Below are positions 34,035-44,824 of a DNA stretch of 64,000 nucleotides, one piece after another. The translations under genes were made by a program, and so were the position numbers. Positions within the stretch are counted from its first letter, which is position 1. The number at the start of each line of letters is the position of its first letter. This stretch comes from Tritrichomonas musculus. Taxonomy: Eukaryota > Parabasalia > Tritrichomonadida > Tritrichomonadidae. The notes under the pieces were generated by a model. That model was not told the DNA's origin. It saw only the letters and a program-made list of their open reading frames with translations, and searched no databases. The stretch lies in contig JAPFFF010000010.1 in assembly GCA_039105265.1 (NCBI GenBank), forward strand, positions 3,720,001 to 3,784,000, written 5' to 3'.

Positions 34035-34388
34035 CTTTTATAAAAATGATGTGATTTCATTCATTATTTTTCAATTTCAATACAAACTTTATCCCATTAT
34101 TATTTTTTTTCAAGCAATCATATTTGTAAAATGAATATACAACTTTTCTTATAGAAAAAGAGTGTTGATGTAATGAATTACTTGACCAATAGTTTTCAGA
34201 GATAATAGCGTTTTTATATAGTAGCTTTTATATCACTCAAACTTCTTGCTCGGCAATAAATATTTTGTATTCATGCATATTTCATATGTTTATGAAATAA
34301 TATCATTAAAAAATTGATCAAAAAATTATCGTATCCATTCATTTCAATTTTTGAACTTTTTGAATTCATTCAATTTCAAAAATATACC
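34035..34388. other. Upstream region of the oxidoreductase gene
   Basis: AT-rich, no gene recognised; contains the oxidoreductase promoter at its left edge. Confidence 0.5.
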
Positions 34389-34390
34389 TA

Positions 34391-34904
34391 GGCTTTTGTA
34401 TCCAGTGAACTGAGTGTCCATTTTCGACTTTTTGTAAAAAGCTGTCACTTTTTGTGGACATAAAACTGCTTTTTTATTTAGTATTTTATTCAAAGATTTG
34501 TGTTGAAGTATCCAAAAAATTTTTTATTGGATACTTTATTTTTACTTTAATAAACTCATTAATATCAGAAAAAAAGCAATAATAAATGCCTTAAACACCT
34601 ACTATTCTTAATTTTTAAAAAACCTCTCAAATATGAATTATAAACTTTTCAAATTCACTAAGAATGATTTTGACCAAGAAGATCAACATTTGAAATAAAA
34701 TTCAATGTAAATTTGGAGCGATATAATTGGTCAAACGAAATATGCCTTCAAAATAATCAATGAAAATTGAAAGGTGTATCCAAGATTGAATTAAAGTGTC
34801 CATTTTGGCTATTTTGGATACTCAAATTCTCTCAAAAAAAAACGAACAAAAATGAGTATCCATTGGATACTTTTTGAATACAAACTCGTTTGGACACAAA
34901 AGCC
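34391..34904. mobile_element. TA-flanked 514-bp MITE
   Basis: The ends are ggcttttgtatcca (34391) and, on the minus strand, ggcttttgtgtcca, followed by looser similarity. TA flanks both sides (34389-34390 and 34905-34906). Inside, gtatcc/ggatac and gtgtcc/ggaca motifs recur in both orientations. No gene is present, so this is a likely non-autonomous Tc1/mariner-type element. Confidence 0.6.
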
Positions 34905-34906
34905 TA

Positions 34907-35357
34907 GAAATATACACTAAGAAGAATAAATTTTATAAATTATTAATTTTAAATATGTTTTATATAATTATAAGAAACTAAAAAACAATTAAAAATGTAT
35001 GAAAATAGTATGGATTAATTATATAGCTCATAAAAGTAAAGTTTGTGTTATCAAAAAAAAATTGGCCCAAAATTTTGCTTTAATCGCGATATATACTTTG
35101 TTTCACCATATATTTATTCGATTTATTTGTATTAAAAGCCAATCGGATCTGCCATTTTTTTTTCTCTTATAAAATGGCTTTAAATTTAAGGAAATGGAGA
35201 CAAAAGATTGCAAAAGTTAATATGCTCATATTTAAGAAAATATTTGATCGTTTAGGAGAAATTTTATTCTCTTTTGATCATAATTTTTTGAATGGTATGA
35301 GTTTTTTCAATATTGAAAAGTTTACATGAAAACCGATCAGTAAACCCTTAAAAGTTT
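34907..35357. other. AT-rich DNA before the nested-element block
   Basis: No gene or repeat recognised. It ends with aaaagttt, the presumed target duplication of the old MULE. Confidence 0.5.
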
Positions 35358-35934
35358 GGACGATCGTTTTCGCCACCCAATCGGAAGTATTCAAAATTTG
35401 ACCATAAATCTACCTTAAAAATGTCAAAAATAATATATTGTAAATTCTTTTTCCCAAAAAGTGGTTAGAAATAAAAAAAATTTATTTCAAAATTGAAAGG
35501 GAAAAAAAAATTCAATAAAAAAAAATAAAGGTCAAATGAATGGCGAAAAATATACCCTTAATCCAAAAGATATAAATAAAGACTGAATTGATTAAAAATA
35601 CTTTTTGATCAATTTAAAAAATTAAATAACAAGTTGATATCTATATTTTTATGAGAAAATCGCAAAATTCAAATTTATATTTTTTCAAAAAATCTTTAAA
35701 AAAAAAAATAACGAACTATCCAAAAAAGATATTTAGGTCTTTTATAATGCGGTTATTGAATAACTCAAAAATTTTGTATTTCAATTATAAATGGAGAATA
35801 TCAATCAAGTTTTAAAAAAAAGAAAAGAAAAAGTAAAATTTAAAAATATAATGTATAAAAAATAAAACAAAACAAAACATAATATAAATGAAAAAATTAA
35901 ATCATTTTTTATATGGACATCTAGATTTGTTATG

Positions 35935-37124
35935 TTATGAGCTACCATATATCGTACATTGCCGAATTTGTTTCAATTTAGGTTTTCCTCCCAAAACAAC
36001 ATGCTTTGAGGCAATTGTTGCCAATCTTCCTGCTTCTGGAATTGTAGATGGCATGCCTTTATTAATCTCTATCTTTAAATCATATAATTTGTGTAAGAAT
36101 GTTTCAAATAATTCTGCAATATTTGCATTTTTTGAAGCAAGTGCCGCAAATGGCGAAAGTTGAGACATTATATCTGAATATTGAAATGACTTTTTCTGAG
36201 AATCGTCATTCTCTATAATTAGAGGCTTCTTAATTTTTTGTATAATTGTGTCAATCCTCAAATATCTGGGATGAACGTCTGAACATCTAATAGACATTTC
36301 ATTTGATATAACATGGCGGCAAGGAAGAGCCAGAGGACTTCCTTGCTCTCTTAGGATTCACCAAACACAAACATTTGATTAGTTGTTCCAAACAAAAGCT
36401 GAGTATTCAATTGATAATAATCCGAAAAATAATTTTCCAAAATATCTGATATCATCACAATTAACTAACAGAAATAACGGATATTGTTTATCTGTTGATG
36501 TTCTTGATGAGTAACTTTGAGTCAATAATACTGAAGCTTGATTATTAATATTTGTAATTACATTTTTTAATTGGCCTCTCTCATGACCATAATTGGTCTT
36601 AAAAAAGCCAAATAAACCTTCTATCCTTGAACTATCTTTATTTGTATAAAGACCATATATAAATAAATTAATAGGTGGCCAACGTTCACTTTGATTTATT
36701 AAATTATGAAGCATTCTTGCTCCTGGCGTATTATTGTCCATACTATCAAGTGTTTTTTGTAAAAAATTAAGATAAGATATTGAGAATTGAGGATTGTATT
36801 TTGTTTGATCAAAATATTTAACAATTAGACTTTCATTACCAAAATATTTAACACGATCTCGTCTTAAGTGTACCAGGCAAAAAGCTATATATATTTCTGG
36901 GAATGAGTTTTCAATGGCTATGATTTGAGATTGTAAACGGTCAACTATGGCTATTCTAAACGGTCTCCCACCAAGTTTTACAAAATCTAAAAAAAAATTA
37001 ATAAATGATTGAGTAGTTTTGTCTTCTATAAATCCATAAGCTAATATTTGAGTATGATTTTCACTGTCAATGGAAATTATTACTTCTAAAGGTAAACCAT
37101 ATAAATTGTTTAGCACGTATCATC
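35935..37124 (-). pseudogene. MULE transposase relic, C-terminal two thirds
   Basis: On the minus strand 37116-36379 reads as an open 245-codon segment with the MULE core: LPLEVIISIDSENHTQILAYGF, a second-Asp region IAIVDRLQSQI, CLVHL, and RIEGLFGFFKTNYGHERGQ around the catalytic Glu. After a frame change, 36350-35935 reads LALPCRHVISNEMSIRC, the end of a SWIM zinc finger, then a C-terminal tail to a stop at 35935. Stops and shifts between the parts mean that it cannot make a transposase now. It differs clearly in sequence from the intact transposase of the giant MULE. Confidence 0.8.
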
Positions 37125-37126
37125 TA

Positions 37127-38410
37127 TCGGTGGGTAAAAAAGTAATTTCGTCACCATTTTTAAAACACTTAGAATCATTTACTTTTAATAAAAATAAGAT
37201 ATATAATAATATATGATATTAACATTTTAATGTATTATTTTGATTCTTAAAATAATAAAGGGAGCCAAAATTTTTATTAAAATTTGGCGAGAAGTGTTCT
37301 TGAAAATTAACGTCTTTAAACGTATTTTTTTCATGAATGAAGATCAAATAGAAATACGCTCGGTGGTAAAATTCTTATGGCTCAAAGACTATAATAACAA
37401 AGACATATATGAAGAGATTTGTTCTGTATATGGTGAAGAGAAAATGACGCTCCGAGAAATTCAAAACAGAACTAAAAGTCTCGAAGAGGGAAATCATTCA
37501 CTTTTTGATAAAGTTCGATCAGGAAGACCATTAAAAAATGATTTAATAGATCCAATTTCACATATAATGGAAGAAGATCCTTATATAAGTACGAAAAAAT
37601 TAGCCAAAAAATTAAATGTTGCTAAACAGACCATAAAACGTATATTAATTGAAGAATTACACATGGTTAAAATAAACTTCAAATGGGTCCCATATACTTT
37701 AAACGAAAATATCAGAAAACAGAGAATTGAAATGGCAAAAAAATTACTACATTTCTTGACTACTGCTTCAGAAAAAATACTGGATCAACTAATGACTCAA
37801 GATGAGACTTGGATTTATTTAAATAATCCACGTAAAACAATGTGGATAAAAGAAGGACATGAACCACCAATAAATGTTAAGCAAAATATTGGCTCAAAAA
37901 AAGTAATGATATCTGTTATCTGGTCAAGAACGGGAGTGAAATCAATTACAATGCTCCCACCCGGACAAAAGTTCAATAAAGAGTTTTATCTTGATAAGGT
38001 TATAGGAAATTTTGCAAAGAAATATAAAACCAATGGCAAAATTTTCATATGGATAACGCCAGACCTCACTTAGTAACAAATGAATTGAAAAAAATGGGGA
38101 TAAGGAGACTTGACCATCCTCCTTATTCCCCAGATATCGCTCCATCTGATTTCTTTTTATTCGGATTTCTAAGTTTCCAACTCGAAGGATGCTATTTTAA
38201 TGATGAAAATGAGCTTTTATGCGAAGTCAAAAATATTCTCACATCACTTTCTTCAATTGAATGTAGAAAAGCAATAGACAGCTGGATCAACAGACTTCGC
38301 ATGGTAATAGATAGAGATGGTGCATATGTACCATAATATATTAATACATTAATAAAATATTGATTATTCATTTTTTTATTTATAGACGAAATTACTTTTT
38401 TACCCACCGA
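37127..38410 (+). mobile_element. mariner-type transposon, 1284 bp
   Basis: A perfect 26-base terminal inverted repeat (tcggtgggtaaaaaagtaat plus ttcgtc) bounds it, with TA target duplication at 37125-37126 and 38411-38412. It is inserted in the transposase relic of the old MULE. It carries one transposase gene with a frame break. Confidence 0.95.
37333..38336 (+). pseudogene. mariner transposase with one frame break
   Basis: From ATG at 37333 (MNEDQIEIRSVVKFL) come the paired helix-turn-helix DNA-binding domains typical of mariner (SLFDKVRSGRPLK; ISTKKLAKKLNVAKQTIKRIL). Then follow TQDETWIY (first catalytic Asp), and, after a frame change near 38040, MDNARPH (second Asp) and PPYSPDIAPSDFFLFG (third Asp). 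The C-terminal part runs to a stop at 38336. Between the Asp of MDNARPH and the Asp of APSD there are 31 residues, three fewer than the usual DD34D. The upstream extension from 37240 has no ATG and is unlikely to be coding. Confidence 0.9.
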
Positions 38411-38412
38411 TA

Positions 38413-38898
38413 TAACGCAAATATCAGTTGCATAATCACTCAAAGCTACTTCTTGATGTAACACAGTTAAACTGGGTAAAACATTATTATGCAAATGCAT
38501 AATTTTTGTATTTTCATCATTTTTTCCAGTAAACGTATCAAATCATCTAGATTTTCTTTTTTTGTATCTTTTAGGAGGTTTCTTCTTATATTATAAAATA
38601 TTTGTGTTCCTATATTATCAGCATCTGTATTAGTGCGTATTCGTCCAGGAAGAACTCCTACCTTTGTCTGATATATAATTTCATTAAATGTTCAGCAGAA
38701 AGGCAATTCCTGTGCGCCTCTATAAAATGAGGATTGAGTGTGTGATTATGTCGCAAAACAGAACGTGATATATCAAAAGTAAATAAAACAGTATTTTCAT
38801 CAATGAAATCTTTGGCGAAAACAAGAATAGATTCACAACCCGTATTGATTTTAGAATAATTTGCACGACATCTACCTCCAAAGGTGCACGTGTATGTT
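38413..38898 (-). pseudogene. MULE transposase relic, middle part
   Basis: Minus-strand readings between the mariner and the Polinton continue the old MULE protein. Near the Polinton edge comes a cysteine-bearing TYTCTFGGRCRANYSK segment (a FLYWCH/FAR1-like N-terminal region), then ILVFAKDFIDENTVLFTFD and AHRNCLSAEHLMKLYIRQR. After a break it reads VLPGRIRTNTDADNIG and, next to the mariner, VALHQEVALSDYATDICV-like text. It is broken in several places. Confidence 0.65.
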
Positions 38899-38904
38899 GC
38901 CGTA

Positions 38905-39212
38905 AGTAGTGAGGGGGTATCAATAATCGGGACCAGATAGAATTACCTAAATGCCCCCCATTTCTGACCCATAATTGAAGGCCAGCTGACTATTTTTGAA
39001 TTGACCCCAACTGATACCCATGAATAGGAATAAGTGGTCAGTATCATGGGTGATATTGATGGTCACCTATGACAGCCATTAATGACCCATATTTGAAGGT
39101 CACAGTGATCACCTACTACTACTACTACTACTACTACTACTAGAATTTTCGGCCAAAGGATTTTCAGAGGGGGTCCCAAAATTCAATTTATGGGATTTGC
39201 TATTTTTAAATT
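38905..39212. repeat. Polinton left terminal inverted repeat
   Basis: Pairs with 59951-60274. It contains a trinucleotide run (act)n at 39115-39141, which is shorter than in the right copy. The repeat runs up to the T-tract just before the first gene, so both outermost genes start from the same repeat-encoded sequence (tatttttaaatt). Confidence 0.9.
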
Positions 39213-39226
39213 TTTTCGCATTCCAA

Positions 39227-40504
39227 ATGAGCGTCGTCCCAACTGACAACCAAATCGTCTCATATGAAGCCCCTTTCTGCAAGGAATTGGAGATTCGCAT
39301 GAACCGATTATTGAAAATATCCCAACGTCAACATGATCGCGAGTCAGCTTTCAGGTGCTATTTCCATAAGGAGCTCTCGCTTGATGAGTACGATGAGTGG
39401 ATTCGCGAACTGGATACCAAAATCGCTGGTTATACAGACATTGAATCTCCCGAGCGAGCACTGGATCTGAAGATGTTATCATATATCAACCGAGATCGCG
39501 AACGTCTCATCAAGTTTCAAGATGATTTCAATAGGAAACGCAATGAGTTGATTCACAGTTATACGCACCCCGTTGATTACGCTATTGAGAACATCACAAA
39601 GGATATCAATATGTTCAACCAGGATTTGCTCACTGGCATGTTCGAATTGTTCGTCAATAAGGTCATATCATTATGTCCCAAGGACAAATCATATGAGAGT
39701 ACCATTAAATCCGTATACCATGATAAGACATCTACCAGGGTCATCAATATATTCAATTCATTATCCCAACGATTGATATCCAGCTTCACCAAGCTACTCG
39801 CAGGAGTTGGACCAAATGAGTACTTCGCAAGTGATAAACACAGATATGATTCCCTCATGAAATTGTATGATGATATCAGCAATGCTTGTCAAATGCTATA
39901 CCTCTTAACAATCTACAATGCGATCGATAATAACCTTAACCTATACCCCCCAACTGATATGTCAGATAGTAAACTCGTTAAGAGCTATTCACGAGTTCTC
40001 ATGAAGAATCTCAATGACTTTATCATACACGATGTATCCAAAATCATCGATGGGGAGATCAAGAGTTGCATTACCAAAATACGTGAAAACGAGTTATTGA
40101 AAAATATCCACATTCGGGAATCCAATCATAGTGTCTCACAGAGTGGGATAGCTGAGAAACCCCAACCTATACCCATTGTTGAAGACCCCCAAGACAATGC
40201 TGAAGAATCCCATCATAGCCCCCCGCAGATCGGGATAGCTGATGTATCAAACGCCGACCCCCAGCCTATACCCATTGCAGCTAAAGCACATGGGATTGCT
40301 CAGGAGAAGACCTTGGACGAGTTCATTAATGGACTCCCAAATGATCGAATATCTATAGTCGAACTAACCCCAAAATATAACCAGTACTTCAACACCAATA
40401 TAACCCCTCGTGGATTAGGTATGATACTCTCCAAGTCTAGCAAACTGGTTAAGACCATTGCATGGGAGAAGCGTGTTAAAGTCGTGTACTACGCTAAGGC
40501 CTGA
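39227..40504 (+). CDS. Polinton protein of unknown function, winged-helix-like C-terminus
   Basis: 425 residues from ATG at 39227 (MSVVPTDNQIVSYEA). The ATG is chosen because the frame upstream has no other ATG and because the start has the Polinton pattern: a T-tract, then cgcattccaaATG. Residues ~20-300 are mostly alpha-helical and charged. A proline-rich linker (SGIAEKPQPIPI, QIGIADVSNADPQPIPI, a partly repeated phrase) follows. The last ~65 residues (TLDEFINGLPNDRISIVEL to VKVVYYAKA) resemble small winged-helix modules found at the ends of viral replication proteins. That is a weak structural guess, and no family can be named. It is the first gene inside the left inverted repeat. Confidence 0.7.
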   Translation: MSVVPTDNQIVSYEAPFCKELEIRMNRLLKISQRQHDRESAFRCYFHKELSLDEYDEWIRELDTKIAGYTDIESPERALDLKMLSYINRDRERLIKFQDDFNRKRNELIHSYTHPVDYAIENITKDINMFNQDLLTGMFELFVNKVISLCPKDKSYESTIKSVYHDKTSTRVINIFNSLSQRLISSFTKLLAGVGPNEYFASDKHRYDSLMKLYDDISNACQMLYLLTIYNAIDNNLNLYPPTDMSDSKLVKSYSRVLMKNLNDFIIHDVSKIIDGEIKSCITKIRENELLKNIHIRESNHSVSQSGIAEKPQPIPIVEDPQDNAEESHHSPPQIGIADVSNADPQPIPIAAKAHGIAQEKTLDEFINGLPNDRISIVELTPKYNQYFNTNITPRGLGMILSKSSKLVKTIAWEKRVKVVYYAKA

Positions 40505-40587
40505 GATGATCTATTTTTGGACCCCAGATGATTTTGGGAAAACCCGTATTTTGATATTTGAATATTGATTTTTTTATCGCATTCCAA

Positions 40588-41067
40588 ATGGAAGCCACTC
40601 CAAGCCACCTCAATGTCTACGAGTACATCAACACACTAGTAGCCCTATTGCCAAAGCCTGATGGATTTGCCAAATGCAATTTCGCGATATTGTGTGACAA
40701 GTTCCCATTCAACTTGAAGAACTCATTGTACCTCGCGAGGGTCCTATATGTATCACTCCAGAATGGTTCTGAAACCATTAGATTCTACCCTAATAAGCTC
40801 AAGGAGATGGACCTCGAATTTGTCAAACTATCATCCAATAGTAGACGCAAATTGAGTGCCAACATGCGTGAGTTCTTCGTGAATGGGAATACCGAGAAGC
40901 GCGAATACAAGGGATGCCCCTACTACAACCACTCGATTGAGCGAACCAATATAAACACCAAGGATCTCATCGCCAGATTACGTGAAAAATACAATATTGC
41001 AGAACCGGATATATTCATCGGCAAGCATCAGGATTTGGTATTTGATGATGACCCAGATATGGTTTAA
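40588..41067 (+). CDS. Polinton protein of unknown function
   Basis: 159 residues from ATG at 40588 (MEATPSHLNVYEYINTL). It is preceded by a T-tract and atcgcattccaaATG, nearly the same leader as the gene before it. The protein is compact, mixed alpha/beta, without membrane segments. Its 3' end overlaps the stop of the convergent packaging ATPase gene by 4 bp. Not recognised. Confidence 0.7.
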   Translation: MEATPSHLNVYEYINTLVALLPKPDGFAKCNFAILCDKFPFNLKNSLYLARVLYVSLQNGSETIRFYPNKLKEMDLEFVKLSSNSRRKLSANMREFFVNGNTEKREYKGCPYYNHSIERTNINTKDLIARLREKYNIAEPDIFIGKHQDLVFDDDPDMV

Positions 41068-42053
41068 GCCTTGCTATATATGACCTGCATATCGTGTTCA
41101 ACCGTGTTCACCAATATGAAATCATGGCCCGATAAGGTCCGATATTTTTGCCACAACTCCTCGAACTCACAAGGTATGCTCACCTGTTGATATATGTAAT
41201 TGAGTTTCTGCCGCGAGAACCCATTGAATATGAAGAATGATGTGCAGTTATTCTTGTAATCGGTTGGCACGCCCTTGAAGAACTGGATATTGATGTACAC
41301 GATTGAGTTCTTATGGCGCAACTGGGTGATATAGTTTGTGAAGTATGCTGACTTCAACAGCTTGCTCTTAATGAAGTCCTCGCTCAGGATTATGGTGTTG
41401 AGTGGTACATTGGGTTTCCCGAGTTTGCTGATATGGAGGAACTCAAACATCTGCTGTAGCTTGGACTCGTCGATAGATGTCTTCCCAACCGAGCTATATT
41501 TGTTATACAACTCCTTCCATAGGTCGAGCTCCTTCAAATACCGTTCAGCATTACTATCAGCGACGACCACAATGGGCAAGTTGATGAGCTCGCGTTGAGA
41601 TTCAAATGTGGAATCATTTATAATACCGTTCTTACTCACATACACGATCATATGGAAGAGCCCAATGGGCTTATGAGTGCCAGTGAACGGATTCTGTGAA
41701 TCCTCAGGTGCTCCCCCAAACCTCCCATTACTGAGTCTACCCATTTGAATGATATCGCGAATTACTGTATGGCTCTTGCCTTTGCCTTGTGATGCCACCA
41801 GTATGTTCAAAGTATTGTACCACGCATAGATCCCATTAGCGATTGGCCTTATGGATGCATTGGTGATTTTATCCCTATTCTTGGAATAGGCCTCACTCAT
41901 AGCCGCATCCACATCAAACCTCTTGGATACCGGTTGCTGCTTCCGGTACCTATTGAATGTATCAAGATCAATTGGATCACTACTGGAACTGTCTGATAAT
42001 TCAATAGATGTATAGTCGAAAAGGGTTGGTCGTAGGCGCTTGTAATACAGCAT
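41064..42053 (-). CDS. A32/FtsK-type genome-packaging ATPase of the Polinton
   Basis: 329 residues. A Walker A loop lies at ~86-95 (ASQGKGKSHT). A hydrophobic strand ending in acidic residues (NTIILSED, ~220) is in the Walker B position. Downstream, TQLRHKNSIVYINIQFF corresponds to the arginine/sensor region typical of A32-like packaging ATPases of large DNA viruses and Polintons. This fold drives DNA into capsids. An acidic Ser-rich stretch lies near the N-terminus. The start has a T-tract and gactaaATG. It overlaps the preceding plus-strand gene at the stop codons. Confidence 0.8.
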   Translation of the reverse strand: MLYYKRLRPTLFDYTSIELSDSSSSDPIDLDTFNRYRKQQPVSKRFDVDAAMSEAYSKNRDKITNASIRPIANGIYAWYNTLNILVASQGKGKSHTVIRDIIQMGRLSNGRFGGAPEDSQNPFTGTHKPIGLFHMIVYVSKNGIINDSTFESQRELINLPIVVVADSNAERYLKELDLWKELYNKYSSVGKTSIDESKLQQMFEFLHISKLGKPNVPLNTIILSEDFIKSKLLKSAYFTNYITQLRHKNSIVYINIQFFKGVPTDYKNNCTSFFIFNGFSRQKLNYIYQQVSIPCEFEELWQKYRTLSGHDFILVNTVEHDMQVIYSKA

Positions 42054-42247
42054 TTAGTCAAAAATAAAGCTCTTACGCATACAATGTGCGCCTCAGCTCA
42101 TCGGTCAGCTCAGGTGGCTCATCTTCAGCTGTAAGCGATACCAGTAATAGCAGTTCAACTACATTGGTCACCAATATCAATCCCAATAGTATATTCATGA
42201 TGATTTCACTCGCAGGCCCGGATAGCATCCTGGATATTTATGCGAAT

Positions 42248-42868
42248 TTAAATACAGATTTTGAGTGATATCGAGTGCCTTATGAGCTCGGTCCATACAT
42301 GGTTATATCCGTATTTCAACTCATTGGACACCCCGTTTTTGGACACCAGTATCTTGTCGATTTTCATGTACTTCGAGTTTGAAACACAACCAGTGCACCC
42401 ACTGTCCTCGTTGATGACCAACTCAACCTTGTCGGCCTTAGTGAGTATCTTAATGAGCTCCATCAGCGTGTTGCTATGACACACTAGGTAGTTGTTCATC
42501 CTCAGTGGATTGGTCTCATAGATGCTCAGCAATATCTCGAGGAATTTATTTTGGGTACCCAAGTCGTCAGTGTCGGGGTCTAATGATCGATCTATTGTCG
42601 GAGACTCAGGGAACATAGTTCCTTGGGGTGGACTGTTTATTGGAGCAACTGATGGATATGCACCAGTTGTCGAGGCTGTAGTAAAATTTGCATCCTGTGT
42701 GCCATTTTGGGTGTATCCCATTTGGGGTTGCATCTGTGGGACTTGAGGGTATGATACCGGTTGAACTGGTGGAGGTCTATTCGCGGCGATCTTAATATTC
42801 ACATTCTGCTCCTGCTTAACACTCGCATCATTCTCACTTGATAGGATTCTAGCCTTATGGAGAGTCAT
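42248..42868 (-). CDS. Polinton protein of unknown function, proline/glutamine-rich N-terminus
   Basis: 206 residues from ATG at 42868 (MTLHKARILSS), with a T-tract and gcactttggaaATG before it. Residues ~30-90 are low-complexity Pro/Gln/Thr-rich (VSYPQVPQMQPQMGY). Residues ~100-206 are a compact domain with ELVINEDSGCTGCVSNSKYMKIDKI, which includes a C..C pair. Not recognised; perhaps a minor structural or DNA-binding part. It lies between the packaging ATPase and the capsid gene, same strand. Confidence 0.65.
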   Translation of the reverse strand: MTLHKARILSSENDASVKQEQNVNIKIAANRPPPVQPVSYPQVPQMQPQMGYTQNGTQDANFTTASTTGAYPSVAPINSPPQGTMFPESPTIDRSLDPDTDDLGTQNKFLEILLSIYETNPLRMNNYLVCHSNTLMELIKILTKADKVELVINEDSGCTGCVSNSKYMKIDKILVSKNGVSNELKYGYNHVWTELIRHSISLKICI

Positions 42869-42910
42869 TTCCAAAGTGCAAAAATATTTTTACCACTAAT
42901 GCCATAGTTC

Positions 42911-44779
42911 TCATGCCATTTCTGGATCAACTTGTGAGCCAGCTGGTGATTCATCATCGATATACTCAAGGCCATCGAGTGAGAGCTTGAAGTAGGTGTC
43001 TCTGCATAAACAGAGTTGTACAGGTGGTGGTCTAACAACAGCTCCACTTGGTTCGATAATATTGTAATACGTGTCATTACTGCCAGTGAATATGGGTTGA
43101 CCATTGACTTGTATTTGGATATTGCCTTTGCCACCATCTAAGCCATCATAACAGTATCCAGCAGATGCACGTTCTGTTTGGACATTGAATACAAATGATG
43201 TGGCATCACTCAGTGTGTTCTTATACCTATTTCCATCGCCATCGTTCTTGGGCATGGTGAAGCTATCCTCGAACTCCTTTGTACATTGGAGTGTGATACC
43301 ATCGAGATCTCCAGCTGTTAATTGGCTTTCGAAGAATCTGGCACCAATGGTACTGACATTCTCATCTGGGAAGTTCTTACCACCTATATTCAAATAGCAG
43401 TTTTGGTAAACGGGATTCTCAAATACAGTCAAATCATTGTGATGCTTGGGGAACAGTAATGACATGCTTGTGACATTGATCAATGGGATATTCAATGTGG
43501 ACTTGATACCATTTGCGGCGGCTGCGATTGGGAATGCATGGTAATCGACCTTTTGAGATGGGATTACTAGGCCCTCACGTAAGATGGATTCAATGCTTGC
43601 ACGAGTGGATTCACAAACGCCATATCCTTGCATATTGGACTTGCAGAGAGTGATGGTCATTTGGTTAACGGTGAGTGTTGCTGGTTGTGATTCATATTCG
43701 ATCGCATTATGTTCTTCAACGATTTGAATTGCCATATTGCTTTCAATAGTGCCTGTATAGTCTGGGTTATGGCGTGCGATCTCCTTCAGATCCATAGTCT
43801 TCTTAATACCGAATTTCTCATATTCAGCATCTGTAAATCCGAATGTGATCTCAATTGGTGTGTCATTAACTGGAATTCCATGTTCGGCGCAGATATTGTA
43901 CTTAAATGTGATGGTATTATCGAATACCCCTGGTATAAGGGCCTCATTACCGATTTGTGTGAATTGCCTCTTGAGTTTACCACGGGCCTTGATTTCACGT
44001 AACTGCTCCAATTGCTTCATCGTAATGTGATCATCATCTTCCAGGAATGCCTTGGCTTCAGCAACCGTATATGGATCAATGACTGCCCATACTAGACCAG
44101 CTGGACTGACTTGGAATCTAATAGCTAAATCACCAATGATCCCATTCGGGAATAAGTCGAATGCCTGCAATGCAAGCAAGTCATCAAATGGGACATTCAA
44201 ATCGAATTCAGCAGTGGTCTTGCCATTGTCCTTGAAGTCATTGAGATTGACATATACACCAGCATGTGTTTGACTATAGTTCGAGACATTTTCCCATAAG
44301 CTGTGAACGAATCGGCGGCGCTTCTTCTCAGTCTCTGGTTTCAAAACCGAGTATAGGAAGCCCTCGCGAATGCACTCATTTTGCTGGTATCCGACATTGA
44401 CATTGTTATGGAGGATCTCTAGCCTGTCAAACAATTGGTTCGAGGACTTGTATCCCACGAATAGTTTGTAGAGGTTATCGGGATCTTCAATCAATCGCAA
44501 TTTGGCAGTATCGGTGTTCAATTGCAAATCAAGTCTGATGTGGAATGTGAGGAAGCCTTTATCGACATCGCTAATGAAGTGGTCGGGGTGTGTTAATGAG
44601 ATCTGCGAGTACTGGCCTTGGTGAAATGGGGCTGGCTGGTCATGGCAATCGACGGTTCTGAATGAGAAGCTCCTGGTACCATCATTCACATTGATGATGT
44701 TCCGCATGCTCTGGAATGTCTCCATAACATTACCGGCCTCGTACTTCAAATTGTGAGCTCGTTCGTTCCTGTAGCGCAT
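42911..44779 (-). CDS. Polinton capsid-like protein (probable double jelly-roll type)
   Basis: 622 residues, beta-strand-rich throughout with no low-complexity part. The ATG at 44779 (MRYRNERAHNLKYEAG) is preferred over an upstream ATG at 44800 because it follows the T-tract and gcgagattcaa pattern. Size, beta content and position near the packaging ATPase and small structural genes fit the major capsid protein of Polintons. Fold assignment is by analogy, as no short diagnostic motif exists. Confidence 0.65.
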   Translation of the reverse strand: MRYRNERAHNLKYEAGNVMETFQSMRNIINVNDGTRSFSFRTVDCHDQPAPFHQGQYSQISLTHPDHFISDVDKGFLTFHIRLDLQLNTDTAKLRLIEDPDNLYKLFVGYKSSNQLFDRLEILHNNVNVGYQQNECIREGFLYSVLKPETEKKRRRFVHSLWENVSNYSQTHAGVYVNLNDFKDNGKTTAEFDLNVPFDDLLALQAFDLFPNGIIGDLAIRFQVSPAGLVWAVIDPYTVAEAKAFLEDDDHITMKQLEQLREIKARGKLKRQFTQIGNEALIPGVFDNTITFKYNICAEHGIPVNDTPIEITFGFTDAEYEKFGIKKTMDLKEIARHNPDYTGTIESNMAIQIVEEHNAIEYESQPATLTVNQMTITLCKSNMQGYGVCESTRASIESILREGLVIPSQKVDYHAFPIAAAANGIKSTLNIPLINVTSMSLLFPKHHNDLTVFENPVYQNCYLNIGGKNFPDENVSTIGARFFESQLTAGDLDGITLQCTKEFEDSFTMPKNDGDGNRYKNTLSDATSFVFNVQTERASAGYCYDGLDGGKGNIQIQVNGQPIFTGSNDTYYNIIEPSGAVVRPPPVQLCLCRDTYFKLSLDGLEYIDDESPAGSQVDPEMA

Positions 44780-44824
44780 TTGAATCTCGCAAAAAACCAT
44801 GAAATCGCATTTTTTTATATATCA

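Noticed and set aside
37240-37332. Extended N-terminus of the mariner transposase
   Set aside because: No ATG upstream of 37333, and mariner proteins start close to the first helix-turn-helix.
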